From Arenimonas sp. (lineage in GTDB: Bacteria; Pseudomonadota; Gammaproteobacteria; Xanthomonadales; Xanthomonadaceae), in NCBI GenBank assembly GCA_026398695.1, contig JAPLSJ010000030.1, positions 1-64,000 of the forward strand: DNA of 64,000 nt, given 5' to 3'. Positions 55,545-64,000 of the stretch are shown here, in pieces. The notes under the pieces were generated by a model. It did no database searches. It saw only the letters and a list, made by a program, of their open reading frames with translations, and was not told the DNA's origin. The first letter of the stretch is position 1; every line of letters begins with the position of its first letter. The position numbers and the translations under genes were made by a program.

Positions 55545-55611
55545 CTGTAGGAGGGCCTTCAGGCCCGACGTTCCTGGCGGAAGCGTCGGGCCTGAAGGCC
55601 CTCACCTACAG
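55545..55611. repeat. REP-type palindrome pair
   Basis: Left arm CTGTAGGAGGGCCTTCAGGC (continuing CCGACG) and the right arm (CGTCGGGCCTGAAGGCCCTC, then CTACAG) are inverse copies with a 2-base insertion in the right one; a 13-base spacer lies between. The GTAGGAG start and intergenic placement fit REP/BIME elements. It lies between the first S8 peptidase stop and the aminotransferase promoter and may also end transcription. Confidence 0.8.
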
Positions 55612-55619
55612 GGCGGGGC

Positions 55620-58600
55620 TTAGAGGCAGTTCTTGCGCTGCGACAGCAGGCTGACGGGGCGCTCCTGCGCCCAGTCGCCGACCAGTGCGCCACCGAAACT
55701 GGAATACACCGCCATGCTGGTCACGTTGTTGGTCGCCAGCGCGCGGCTGCCGGTGCCGGCCGGCGTGCCGATCAGGCCGACCGGCGCCGCCAGCGGCGAG
55801 AAGCCGGAGAACCACTGCAGCGCAAAGTTGGTGGTACCCGCGGCGAAGTTCTTCTGGCCGTAAAGCCAGCGCGGGAAACCCTGCCCGTCGTAAATGTACG
55901 GGATGAATACTTCCTGCGGATTGGCGCCACCCGTGGCCAGGTAGGTGTAGCCGAAGCCCGACAGGCTGGGCGCGAACCAGTGGCCGCTGACGTCGAGGTT
56001 CTGCCCGTTGAACGACGGGCAGTTGCCGCCACCCACGCGGACCATGGGCTCGAAGCCGCTCTTGCCATCGATATTGAAGTTGAAGGTCATCGACTGCGTG
56101 CCCGTCGGCGTGATGATCACGTCACCCACGTCCACCGCATGGGTGTTGCCGCCATCCCACACCACGCGGAAGAGTTCCGCCTTCCAGATGCCGGCCGCGG
56201 TGGGCGCGGCGCCCTGCGAGTAGTACCAGGTGGGCGTGCCGTCCTCGAGGTAGGTGTACCAGACGGTCACCCACTGGTCGGGGTTGCCCTGCGGTCCGGC
56301 GAAGTCCACGAAGATGCCGTGGCCGTCGCGCGCCACGTTCACGTACTGGCCCGACAGGAAGCCCGGGCTGGCGCCCTGCGCGGTAACGGTGGCAGTGACC
56401 TGGGCGTCCACCGTGACGCCAAGCAGGTTCACCGGCACCACGTACCAGCGCCCCGGCGCGAGGTTGGCGCCGGAAAGCGTCACGGTCTCGTTGCCGCTGG
56501 CGGTGGCGGAGCGCAGCGCGGCATTGTTGTCCCAGTTGGGCGCGGCGGCGATCGTCGGGCCGGTCGGGGACGCGACCCGCGCCACGTAAAGGTCGATGTT
56601 GCCCGTGCTGCCGGTGGTGGTGAACTGCACCGACGTGGCGTGCGGCGGCACGTCGAAGTACAGGCCCCGGTGGTCGCTTGCCGCCGGCAGCGTCACCGCG
56701 CGCGGCACGCCGTTGGCCAGCGCGAAGGGCTCGACGCTGCCGCCGCCGCGCGTCAGGCGCACGGGCACCTCGATGGCCGTGTTGCCCTGGCTGGGCTGCA
56801 CCAGCAGATAACCGACGCGAACGGCGGCGTTGATCATCGACGGATCGTCGTAGGCCACGCGCACCTTGAACGCTTCGCCGGACGCGGTGCGCCCCGGGCC
56901 CGTCGCTACCATGTTGCTGCCGGGCATCGCCTGCAGGGCCACCACGAACGACTCGATGGTGGGGGTGATGCTGGCGGCCGACTGGTTCTGCACGCTGATC
57001 CAATAGTTCACCGGGGCCGCTTCGCTCATCACTTCGAACTGGCAGGTCTCGATGGCGTAGGACGAAAATGATCCGCAGGCTTCTTCGTTGATGTCGGGTT
57101 GGCCGTCGCCGTCGCTGTCGCGACCCACGGCCAGCTGCAGGCCATCGGTGGCCGCGACCGAACTGGCGCGCAGGCGGTACTTCACCGGCTGGCCGCCAGC
57201 CGGCGTGGCCGGCACGGTGACCAGGCGCACCTGTCTGGCGTTCGCGGCGATGGCCTGGCTGGTGATCACCGGCGCCACCAGCGGCGTGGCGACGAACCGG
57301 GCGCTGGGCAGCGGCACCACGTCGCTGACGTCGATGTCGAAGTAGTCGCGCTCGCGGGAAACACTGCGCGTCACGCCCGCCAGCGCGTCCTGTGCCGCCT
57401 GGGTGGCGAACGCAGAGACATACACCGACACCGGCAGCACGAGGTTGGGCCGCCCGTCACCGGAGGTGTTGGTGAGCGTGACGCGGCCATGCACCCACTT
57501 GCCCACCAGCGCAGGCGAATCGACGTTGGCGGTGAACACCACGGCCTGCCCGCCCGCGCTGGAAGTGAAGGCATTGACGTTGTGCTGCAGCTGCGCACCG
57601 GCGGAGTCCATCGAAGCGCTGATGGTGTAGCTGGCCGTGCCGGCGCCCGGCATCAGCTTGAAGGTGCGGGTGATCACGCAGCTGCGGAAGCAGGCGCCGT
57701 GGGCCAGGCTGGGAAGGTTCAGTCCCTGGGCACCGCCCGTGTAGGGGCTGACCACGGGCAGGGCGAACGCGCCCGGCGCCACGTCCAGGTACATGCCGGC
57801 CCTCACGGCCTTGGCCACGTCCACCATGCCGGCGCCCTGTTCGTGCGGCGTGGTGGCGCTGCCGCCCTCGGTGACCGAGCTGCGCGCGGTGAGCATCAGC
57901 GCCGACACCACGGCGCTGGCGTTCGCCGAGGGGTTGACCGAAATCACCAGCGCCGCGGCGCCGGCGACGTGCGGCGTCGCGGTGGACGTGCCGCTGAAGG
58001 TGGCGACGCTGACCGGATCGCCCACGGTGCGGCCGGCGGCGATGATGGACACGCCAGGCGCGGTGAGGTCGGGCTTGGTCACGCCCAGCGGCACCACGGG
58101 GCCGCGCCCGCTGAAGGAGTCCAGCCGGTCGCCCGCACCGCCGCGGTCGTGCGTCGCGGCGGCGACGGCCAGCACCCAGGGCGCGTTGCCCGGCGTGCCG
58201 TGCGTGGCCGCTGACGGGCCTTCGTCACCCGCGGCGGCGGCCACCACGATGCCGGCCTCGCGCGCGGCCAGGAAGGCTTCACTGTCGTCGTTGATGGCGC
58301 CGCCCACGGCCAGCCAGGGATCGACCGGCGGACCGCTGATGGAATAGTTGATCACGTCAACGCCGTCCGCCACCGCCTGGTTGATCGCGGCGACCAGCGC
58401 GCTGCCCTCGCACACCGTGTCGGGGCAGGCCTTGTACATGATCAGGTTGGCGCGCGGCGCCACGCCGCTGTAGGTCACCGCCGAACGCACGAAGGTGTTG
58501 CCCACGGCGGTGCTGGCGATGTGCGTGCCGTGCCCGTCGGCGTCCACCGGGTCGGTGGTGTTGCCGGCCCCGGCGATGGTGAAGTCCCACAGGCCCACCA

Positions 58601-59270
58601 GCTTGGCGTTGCAGGCGGCGGGCGTGGCCACGCAATAGCCGCGGAAACCGCCCAGCGGATTGGTGATGCCGGTGCCCGCGAACGCCGAATGCGCGCGGTT
58701 GATGCCGCTGTCGATCACGCCCACCACCACGCCTTCACCGCGGTTCGGGGTGCCGGTGGCGGTGCCGCTCCAGACCTGGTCGGCCTTGATCCACTGCGGG
58801 CCGCGGTCGGTCTGCAGGAATCGTTTGAAATCGGGCGTCACGCTGCGCACGCCGGGCACCGTGGCCAGCTTCGCCGCTTCGGCCCGGGTCAGGTCCAGCG
58901 CCATGCCGTTGAGCGCGTGGGTGTAGGTGTAGCGCGGCGCCAGCGGCCGGCCCAGGAGCACCTGCGCCTGCGCCAGGCGCCGCTGGCGCAGGTCGTCGAG
59001 GTAGGCCACGTAGGCCTGGGCCTCCACGCTGCGCGACTGGTACTTGCGGGCGCCGGTGGCCACCGCGCTGGTGGCGGCCAGCCTGGGCCGCTGCTTGTCG
59101 CTGGCCGCGAATCCGCGGAAGCGCGCCGCTGCCGGTTCGTCGAACGCGATGATGTAGGTGCCGGCCGCCAGGGCACTCGCCTCGGCGTCGCGCGGGGAAG
59201 CGGCGTGCACGCTGCCGGCGGAGATGCCAAGGCCGATCGTGACGGCCAGTGCCAGGGTAACGAACCGCAT
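55620..59270 (-). CDS. Secreted S8 (subtilisin-like) peptidase, copy A, with Asp in the oxyanion hole
   Basis: A 1216-residue exported protein: signal peptide (cut near VHAAS), I9-type propeptide (YIIAFDEPAAARF to VTPDF), and the S8 domain with catalytic Asp187 (VIDSGIN), His247 (DGHGTHIAS) and Ser429 (FSGTSTATPHVAG). A C-terminal PPC-like domain (VPPHATSVQF, NIDLYVARVASP) and a ~200-residue final module (QYVNVARDGHGIFVDFAG, WYTYLEDGTPTWYY, SGFGYTYLATGG) follow. Residue 349 is Asp in AAAGDEGP, where subtilases have the oxyanion Asn (AGNxGP). The next gene upstream is a full-length paralog. Activity is therefore uncertain, though the rest of the site is intact. Confidence 0.93.
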   Translation of the reverse strand: MRFVTLALAVTIGLGISAGSVHAASPRDAEASALAAGTYIIAFDEPAAARFRGFAASDKQRPRLAATSAVATGARKYQSRSVEAQAYVAYLDDLRQRRLAQAQVLLGRPLAPRYTYTHALNGMALDLTRAEAAKLATVPGVRSVTPDFKRFLQTDRGPQWIKADQVWSGTATGTPNRGEGVVVGVIDSGINRAHSAFAGTGITNPLGGFRGYCVATPAACNAKLVGLWDFTIAGAGNTTDPVDADGHGTHIASTAVGNTFVRSAVTYSGVAPRANLIMYKACPDTVCEGSALVAAINQAVADGVDVINYSISGPPVDPWLAVGGAINDDSEAFLAAREAGIVVAAAAGDEGPSAATHGTPGNAPWVLAVAAATHDRGGAGDRLDSFSGRGPVVPLGVTKPDLTAPGVSIIAAGRTVGDPVSVATFSGTSTATPHVAGAAALVISVNPSANASAVVSALMLTARSSVTEGGSATTPHEQGAGMVDVAKAVRAGMYLDVAPGAFALPVVSPYTGGAQGLNLPSLAHGACFRSCVITRTFKLMPGAGTASYTISASMDSAGAQLQHNVNAFTSSAGGQAVVFTANVDSPALVGKWVHGRVTLTNTSGDGRPNLVLPVSVYVSAFATQAAQDALAGVTRSVSRERDYFDIDVSDVVPLPSARFVATPLVAPVITSQAIAANARQVRLVTVPATPAGGQPVKYRLRASSVAATDGLQLAVGRDSDGDGQPDINEEACGSFSSYAIETCQFEVMSEAAPVNYWISVQNQSAASITPTIESFVVALQAMPGSNMVATGPGRTASGEAFKVRVAYDDPSMINAAVRVGYLLVQPSQGNTAIEVPVRLTRGGGSVEPFALANGVPRAVTLPAASDHRGLYFDVPPHATSVQFTTTGSTGNIDLYVARVASPTGPTIAAAPNWDNNAALRSATASGNETVTLSGANLAPGRWYVVPVNLLGVTVDAQVTATVTAQGASPGFLSGQYVNVARDGHGIFVDFAGPQGNPDQWVTVWYTYLEDGTPTWYYSQGAAPTAAGIWKAELFRVVWDGGNTHAVDVGDVIITPTGTQSMTFNFNIDGKSGFEPMVRVGGGNCPSFNGQNLDVSGHWFAPSLSGFGYTYLATGGANPQEVFIPYIYDGQGFPRWLYGQKNFAAGTTNFALQWFSGFSPLAAPVGLIGTPAGTGSRALATNNVTSMAVYSSFGGALVGDWAQERPVSLLSQRKNCL

Positions 59271-59302
59271 GCTGAATTCCTGCCGGGGGGGTGGGCTGCT
59301 CG

Positions 59303-59331
59303 ATTCTCACGCAGGCGCCGGGGAATGACAA
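59303..59331 (-). promoter_or_regulatory. Candidate promoter of S8 peptidase copy A
   Basis: TTGTCA (59326-59331), 17-base spacer, GAGAAT (59303-59308) with TGCGT before it. The same arrangement precedes copy B. A start near 59296 would give a ~26-base leader. Confidence 0.6.
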
Positions 59332-59356
59332 CGAAGGAAAACGCCAACTCCGTCAC

Positions 59357-59385
59357 AAAAAAAAGGGGCCCCGGAGGGCCCCTTT
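59357..59385 (-). terminator. Intrinsic terminator of S8 peptidase copy B
   Basis: On the minus strand GGGGCCC-TCCG-GGGCCCC is followed by TTTTTTTT, a textbook intrinsic terminator 20 bases after the stop of copy B. It separates the two peptidase genes. Confidence 0.92.
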
Positions 59386-59403
59386 CTTCACGCGCGTAGC
59401 AAC

Positions 59404-62400
59404 TTACTGGCAGTTCTTGCGCTGCGACAGCAGGCTCACGGCCCGGTTCTGCGCCCAGTTACCGGTCAGGGCGCCGCCGAAGCTGCTGTTCACCGACATG
59501 TTGGTCACGTCGTTGGTGGCCAGCGTGCGGGTGCCGGTGCCGGCCGCGGTGCCGGTCAGGCCCACCGGGGCCGCCAGCGGCGAGAAGCCCGAGAACCACT
59601 GCAGGTTGAAGCTGCCGTTGGCGCCGTCGAAGTTCTTCTGGCCATACAGCCAGCGCGGGAAGCCGGCGCCGTCGTACACGTACGGGATGAACACTTCCTG
59701 CGGGTTGGAGCCGCCGGTGGCCAGGTAGGTGTAGCCGAAGCCCGACAGGCTGGGCGAGAACCAATGGCCGCTGGCGTCCAGGGTGGCCGAGTTGAACGAC
59801 GGGCAATTGCCGCCGCCCACCCGCGCCATGTTCTCCGAGCCGCTCTTGCTGTCGAGGTTGAAGTCGAAGGTCATCGACTGCGCGCCGGTCTCGGTGATGA
59901 TCACGTCGCCCACGTCCACCGCATGGGTGGAATCACCGTCCCAGGTGACGCGGAACAGTTCGGCCTTCCAGATACCGGCGGCGGCGGGTACCGCGCCCTG
60001 CGAGTAGTACCAGGTGGGCGTGTTGTCCTCGAGGTAGGTGTACCAGACGGTCACCCACTGGTCGCCCGCGAAGTCGACGAAGATGCCGTGGCCGTCGCGC
60101 GCGACGTTCACGTACTGGCCGGACAGGAAGCCCGGGCGGGCACCCTGCGCGGTGACCGTGGCGGTCACCGTGGCCGACGCGGTGGCGCCGCTGTTGTTCA
60201 CGGGCACCACGTACCAGCGGCCCGGGGCCAGGTTGGCACCCGACACCGTGACGGTTTCGTTGCCCGAGGCGGTGAACGAGCGCAGCGCCGCGTTGTTGGC
60301 GTCGGCCGGGGCGGCGGCGATGGCCGGACCGGTGGGCGACGCCACGCGCGCCACGTACAGGTCGACGTTGCCGCTGCTGCCGGTGGTCTTGAACTCCACC
60401 GAGGTGGCATGCGGCGGCACCGTGAAATACAGGCGCTCGTGCTTGGTGCCGGTGGGCAGCGTGACGGCGCGGCCGGCGCCATTGGCCAGGGCGAAGGCCT
60501 CGAAGGTGGAGCCCGTGCGGTTGAGCGTCACAGGCACCAGCACCGCGGCGTTGTCGCCGGCTGCCGCCTTGATGAATATGTAGCCAAAGCGCTGGGTGCC
60601 GTTGACCATGGACGGATCGTCGTAGGCCACGCGGATCTTGAACGGCGCACCTTCGGCAACGCTGCCCGGGCCGGTGGCGACCAGCGAACGATTGTCCACC
60701 GCCTGCAGGGGCACCGCCAGGGAGTCCACCTTCACGCCCGTGCCGGCGCCGCTGAAGTTCTGCACCATGACCCAGTACTGCGTCGCCAGCGTCTCGCTGA
60801 AGACCGTCAGCTCGCAAACCTCGTTCGAACCGCCCGACAGCGACGTGCACTGCTGCTCACCCTCGCTGGGCTGGCCGTTGACGTTTGAATCCCTGCCAAC
60901 GAAAAGATCGATGTCAGGCGCCGCGGCGGTGGTTGTGGCGCGGATGCGGTACTTCACCGGTTGGCCGCCGAACGGAGTGGCCGGGATGGTGAGCAGGCGG
61001 ATGAAGTTGGAGTTGACGTTGTCGTAGGCGTCGCTCGGGGTCGGATCGACGGTGATCGTCTGGGTCGTGCTGGTGGGCACCACCAGCCCGGTGGTCGCGA
61101 ACTGGGCGCTGGGCAGCGGCACGAGGCCCGAAACGTCCAGATCGAAGCTGTCGCGCTCGCGAGTGACCGACCGGGTGACGGCGGACAGGGCGGTCGCGGC
61201 TGCCTCGCCGTTGAACGGCGTGGCGAAGATCGCCAGCGGCAGCTTCAGGTTCGGGCGGCCGTCGCCGGCGTTGTTGACCAGGGTGACCGAGCCGTAGATC
61301 CACTGGCCGGCGGCCAACGGCGTGTCCACGTTCACCGTGAAGTTGATGGCCTGGCCAGCGGCGCTGCTGTTGAACGACGTGACGCTGGGCGTGACCGTGG
61401 TGCCGGCCGGCACCGAAACCTGCACCGTGTAGTTGGCGCCTGCGGGCGCGCCGGGCATCTGCTTGAAGGTGCGGGTGATGACGCAGCTGCGGAAGCAAGC
61501 GGCGTGGCCCAGCGTGGGCAGGTTGAGGTTTTGTGCGCCGCCGCTGAAGGGGTTCGAGCGCGGGGCATCGAACCCGCCGGCCGGCACGTCCAGGAACAAG
61601 CCAGCCTTCACCGCAAGCGACACGTCCACCGTGCCGGCACCCGAAGCATGCGGATTGGTGAGCACGCCGGCCTCGGTGACCGATGCGCGCGCGGTGAGGG
61701 TCAGCGCGGAGATGATTTCGTCGGCGTTCAACGCCGGGTTGGCCGCTTTCACAAGCGCCGCGGCGCCCGCCACGTGCGGTGCGGACATCGACGTGCCGCT
61801 CAGCGTCGCGGTGCTGCTGGAACCACTAATGCCGGCGGCGACGATACTGACGCCCGGCGCGGTGACGTCGGGCTTGATGACGCCCAGCGGAACCACCGGG
61901 CCGCGGCCGCTGAAGCTGGCCAATCGGTCGCCCGCGCCGCTGCCGTTGTGGGTGGCGGCCGCAACCGACATCACCCACGGCGCATTGGAGGGGTTGCCGA
62001 CCGTGCCTTCGAGCGGGCCGTCATTGCCGGCCGAGACGGCCACGACGATACCGGCCTCGCGCGCGGCCAGGAAGGCCTCGGCGTCGTCGGTGCCGGCCAC
62101 GCCCACCGCGAGCCAGGGGTCTTCCGGGCCACTGCCGATGGAATAGTTGATGACGTCCACGCCGTCCACGACCGCCTGGTTGATCGAGGCGATCAGCGCG
62201 CTGCCGGTGCAGGAGTCGCCCGGGCACGCCTTGTAGGCAATGATGTTGGCGCGCGGCGCGACGCCGCTGTAGATGCTGAAGGGCGCGCCGGCAGCCGTGC
62301 TGGCGGTGTGCGTGCCGTGGCCATCGGTGTCGGTCGGGTCGGCGAGACCGTTGCTGGGCGCACTGGTGAAGTCATACAAGCCGATGAGCTTGGTGTTGCA

Positions 62401-63060
62401 GGCCGAGGGCGTGCTGATGCAGTAGCCGCGGAAGCTGCCGAGCGGATTGCTGACGCTGGTGCCGACGAACGAGCTGTGGGTGCGGTTGATGCCGCTGTCG
62501 ATCACGCCGACGATCACGCCCTCGCCACGGTTCTGCACGCCGGTGGCGGTGCCGTTCCAGACCAGGTTGGCCTTGATCCACGTCGGGCCGACGTTGGTCT
62601 GCAGGTAGCGCAGGAACTCGGGCGCCACGGCCTTCACGCCCGGCATCGCGGCGATGGACTCCGCTTCGGCCGCGGTCAGCTTGAGCGCCATGCCGTTCAT
62701 GGCGTGCTCGTAGACGGACATCGGCACCAGCGGGCGGCCGACGCGCAGCGAGGCATCGTTGAGGCGCACGCGGCGCAGGTCGGACAGGTAGTCGACGTAG
62801 GCCACGGCTTCGGGGCTGCGCGCGTCGTACTTGCGCTTGCCGGTGGCGGCGGCGCTGCTGGCGGCCAGGCGCGGGCGGGTCTTGTCCGTGGCGGCAAAGC
62901 CACGGAAGCGGGCCGCGGCGGGTTCGTCGAACACCACGATGTAGGTGTTGAGGGCTTCAGACTTGCGCACCGTGTCGGGCGACAATGTGGCGGCCTCGGC
63001 ACCCATGGCAGGAACGCCAAGTCCAAGGGCAATGGCAAGCATCAACGGGGTTGCACGCAT
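59404..63060 (-). CDS. Secreted S8 (subtilisin-like) peptidase, copy B
   Basis: A 1218-residue exported subtilase, with the same layout as the adjacent copy A: signal peptide (cut near GAEAA), I9 propeptide (YIVVFDEPAAARF), S8 domain with Asp188 (VIDSGIN), His248 (DGHGTHTAS), oxyanion Asn346 (SAGNDGP) and Ser424 (LSGTSMSAPHVAG), a PPC-like domain, and the ~200-residue C-terminal module ending LLSQRKNCQ. All active-site residues are standard, so it is probably an active secreted protease. The two genes are a tandem duplication, each with its own promoter and with a terminator between. Confidence 0.95.
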   Translation of the reverse strand: MRATPLMLAIALGLGVPAMGAEAATLSPDTVRKSEALNTYIVVFDEPAAARFRGFAATDKTRPRLAASSAAATGKRKYDARSPEAVAYVDYLSDLRRVRLNDASLRVGRPLVPMSVYEHAMNGMALKLTAAEAESIAAMPGVKAVAPEFLRYLQTNVGPTWIKANLVWNGTATGVQNRGEGVIVGVIDSGINRTHSSFVGTSVSNPLGSFRGYCISTPSACNTKLIGLYDFTSAPSNGLADPTDTDGHGTHTASTAAGAPFSIYSGVAPRANIIAYKACPGDSCTGSALIASINQAVVDGVDVINYSIGSGPEDPWLAVGVAGTDDAEAFLAAREAGIVVAVSAGNDGPLEGTVGNPSNAPWVMSVAAATHNGSGAGDRLASFSGRGPVVPLGVIKPDVTAPGVSIVAAGISGSSSTATLSGTSMSAPHVAGAAALVKAANPALNADEIISALTLTARASVTEAGVLTNPHASGAGTVDVSLAVKAGLFLDVPAGGFDAPRSNPFSGGAQNLNLPTLGHAACFRSCVITRTFKQMPGAPAGANYTVQVSVPAGTTVTPSVTSFNSSAAGQAINFTVNVDTPLAAGQWIYGSVTLVNNAGDGRPNLKLPLAIFATPFNGEAAATALSAVTRSVTRERDSFDLDVSGLVPLPSAQFATTGLVVPTSTTQTITVDPTPSDAYDNVNSNFIRLLTIPATPFGGQPVKYRIRATTTAAAPDIDLFVGRDSNVNGQPSEGEQQCTSLSGGSNEVCELTVFSETLATQYWVMVQNFSGAGTGVKVDSLAVPLQAVDNRSLVATGPGSVAEGAPFKIRVAYDDPSMVNGTQRFGYIFIKAAAGDNAAVLVPVTLNRTGSTFEAFALANGAGRAVTLPTGTKHERLYFTVPPHATSVEFKTTGSSGNVDLYVARVASPTGPAIAAAPADANNAALRSFTASGNETVTVSGANLAPGRWYVVPVNNSGATASATVTATVTAQGARPGFLSGQYVNVARDGHGIFVDFAGDQWVTVWYTYLEDNTPTWYYSQGAVPAAAGIWKAELFRVTWDGDSTHAVDVGDVIITETGAQSMTFDFNLDSKSGSENMARVGGGNCPSFNSATLDASGHWFSPSLSGFGYTYLATGGSNPQEVFIPYVYDGAGFPRWLYGQKNFDGANGSFNLQWFSGFSPLAAPVGLTGTAAGTGTRTLATNDVTNMSVNSSFGGALTGNWAQNRAVSLLSQRKNCQ

Positions 63061-63095
63061 GACTGGGCGTTCCTGACGGGAAAGTTAGCCGGCGG

Positions 63096-63124
63096 ATTCT
63101 CACGCACATGGCCGGCAATGACAA
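63096..63124 (-). promoter_or_regulatory. Candidate promoter of S8 peptidase copy B
   Basis: TTGTCA (63119-63124), 17-base spacer, GAGAAT (63096-63101), again after TGCGT. Matches the site before copy A in both boxes and spacing. Confidence 0.6.
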
Positions 63125-63262
63125 CGTTACTGTGACTTGCCGCACGGTTTGGTTTTGTGAACTCGGTCCGCGTTTTTCCAATGCCAGCGATAGTTGCGCC
63201 GTTAGTGAAAAATTGGGGCCGCGTGGACGCTTCGCGGTGTCACTAGGTAGCATGGCGGCCTG

Positions 63263-63913
63263 ATGACCTCCCCTCCCGCCCCCGAAGCACCGCTGCTGCA
63301 GGCCCGCGGGCTGGGCTTTTCACGCAATGAGGAGCCGATCTTCGGCCCCCTAGACTTCCGCCTGTGCCCCGGCGAGGCCTTGCTGGTGCTGGGCGGCAAC
63401 GGGTCCGGCAAGACCACCCTGCTTCGGGTCCTGGCGGGCCTGCTGGAGGCCACCACGGGTGAAGTGGAGCTGATGGGCCGGCCGGTGGACCGCCACCACC
63501 TGGCCCGCGGCAGCGCCTACCTGGGCCATCTTCACGGCCACAAGGCCGACCTGGGCGCCCTGGAAAACCTCGCGTTCAGCCAGGCCATCCAGGGCGGACG
63601 CGGCCCGGGCACCGAAGCCGCGCTGGCCGAAGTGGGCCTGGCCGGTTACGAGGACACCCCGGCCAGGCGCCTGTCCGCCGGCCAGAACAAGCGCCTGGCC
63701 CTGGCCCGGCTGCGGCTGCAGGGCGCCCCGCTGTGGCTGCTGGACGAGCCCTACGCCAACCTCGACCTGGACGGCATCGCCCTGGTGAACCGCCTGATCC
63801 AGGGCCACGTGGCCGAAGGCGGCTCGGTGCTGTTGACCACCCACGGCGCCTACGCCGCGCCGCCGGTGCCGGTGCGCACGCTCACGCTCGCCGCCGGGCG
63901 GGGGCCCGCATGA
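63263..63913 (+). CDS. ccmA: Cytochrome c biogenesis heme exporter ATPase CcmA
   Basis: A 216-residue ABC ATPase of the Ccm system I for heme attachment to c-type cytochromes. Walker A is [12 protein letters not shown], the signature is [15 protein letters not shown] (the SAGQ variant typical of CcmA) and Walker B is [12 protein letters not shown]. It releases holo-CcmE from the CcmCD complex by ATP hydrolysis. It overlaps ccmB by 4 bases (ATGA). The 200-base gap before it holds the divergent promoter of S8 copy B; I see no clear promoter for ccmA there. Confidence 0.95.
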   Translation: MTSPPAPEAPLLQARGLGFSRNEEPIFGPLDFRLCPGEALLVLGGNGSGKTTLLRVLAGLLEATTGEVELMGRPVDRHHLARGSAYLGHLHGHKADLGALENLAFSQAIQGGRGPGTEAALAEVGLAGYEDTPARRLSAGQNKRLALARLRLQGAPLWLLDEPYANLDLDGIALVNRLIQGHVAEGGSVLLTTHGAYAAPPVPVRTLTLAAGRGPA

Positions 63914-64000
63914 GCGCCCCGTCGCTGCTGGCCGCCGCCCGCGCCCAGGCCCAGCGCGACCTGCGCCTGGTCTGGCGCCGGCGCGGGGACGCCGCGCAGC
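63910..64000 (+). CDS. ccmB: Heme exporter membrane protein CcmB, N-terminus (cut by window end)
   Basis: The first 30 codons of a gene that overlaps the ccmA stop (ATGA). The start reads [27 protein letters not shown], the usual cytoplasmic N-terminus of CcmB before its first membrane helix. The identification rests mainly on position and on the RDLRLxWRRRGD pattern; the rest lies outside the window. Confidence 0.85.
   Translation, partial: MSAPSLLAAARAQAQRDLRLVWRRRGDAAQ

Overview
The window is a dense, very GC-rich (roughly 70 % by eye) bacterial chromosome segment with short intergenic gaps, many 1-4 base gene overlaps and frequent GTG/TTG starts. The gene content (rpoE-rseA-rseC-degP cluster, lepA-lepB-DUF4845-rnc-era-recO, a thrLABC operon, a YdbH/DUF1318 pair, methylthioinosine phosphorylase next to nagZ and hpt, and large secreted S8 peptidases with a C-terminal module typical of Xanthomonas-group secreted proteins) points to the gammaproteobacterial order Lysobacterales (Xanthomonadaceae; Luteimonas/Lysobacter-like). 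This placement is an inference from gene content, not from a marker search.

Layout. 0-13 kb: the end of dcd, a three-gene operon (dienelactone hydrolase, HIT protein, small membrane protein), rimO, an AbgT transporter with greB, a LemA/DUF2207 membrane pair, a HerA-like ATPase, a LysM lytic transglycosylase and fadB. 12.9-21.5 kb: an envelope-stress cluster (rpoE, rseA, rseC, degP) followed by lepA, lepB, DUF4845, rnc, era and recO. 21.5-30.4 kb: an orphan REC-Hpt protein, the YdbH/DUF1318 pair, rlmD, then a purine and wall salvage operon (CYTH, nagZ, hpt, MTI phosphorylase, FAD monooxygenase). 30.4-37.7 kb: an operon read leftward (ECF sigma factor, VWA lipoprotein, single-span Pro/Ala-rich protein, IMPACT protein, ABC exporter) and a divergent CHASE-GGDEF cyclase. 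37.7-47.6 kb: xseA, a large unrecognised protein coupled to ispG, a small secreted protein, and a leftward run ALDH7, DUF4190, pyrD, murB, DMT transporter. 47.6-52.6 kb: tRNA-Arg(CCT) and thrLABC. 52.7-53.5 kb: an 866-bp inverted-repeat element without a convincing gene. 53.5-63.1 kb: an omega-amidase/methionine aminotransferase pair and two tandem 3.65-kb S8 peptidase genes. 63.2 kb to the end: ccmA and the start of ccmB.

How the genes work together. MTI phosphorylase releases hypoxanthine, which the adjacent Hpt can return to IMP. The methionine aminotransferase plus omega-amidase can close the methylthioribose branch of the same methionine salvage route. RpoE, RseA, RseC and DegP form a periplasmic protein-quality circuit; no RseB gene is present in the cluster. 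The thr operon has a Thr-rich leader peptide gene missing from the ORF track.

The most unusual items are the 866-bp gap-free inverted repeat with two terminal hairpins (conserved loop, different stems), the tandem S8 peptidases in which one copy has Asp in place of the oxyanion-hole Asn, the 67-base palindrome directly behind the FAD monooxygenase gene, the thr leader peptide that may be translated without a 5' leader, and the ECF/VWA operon.
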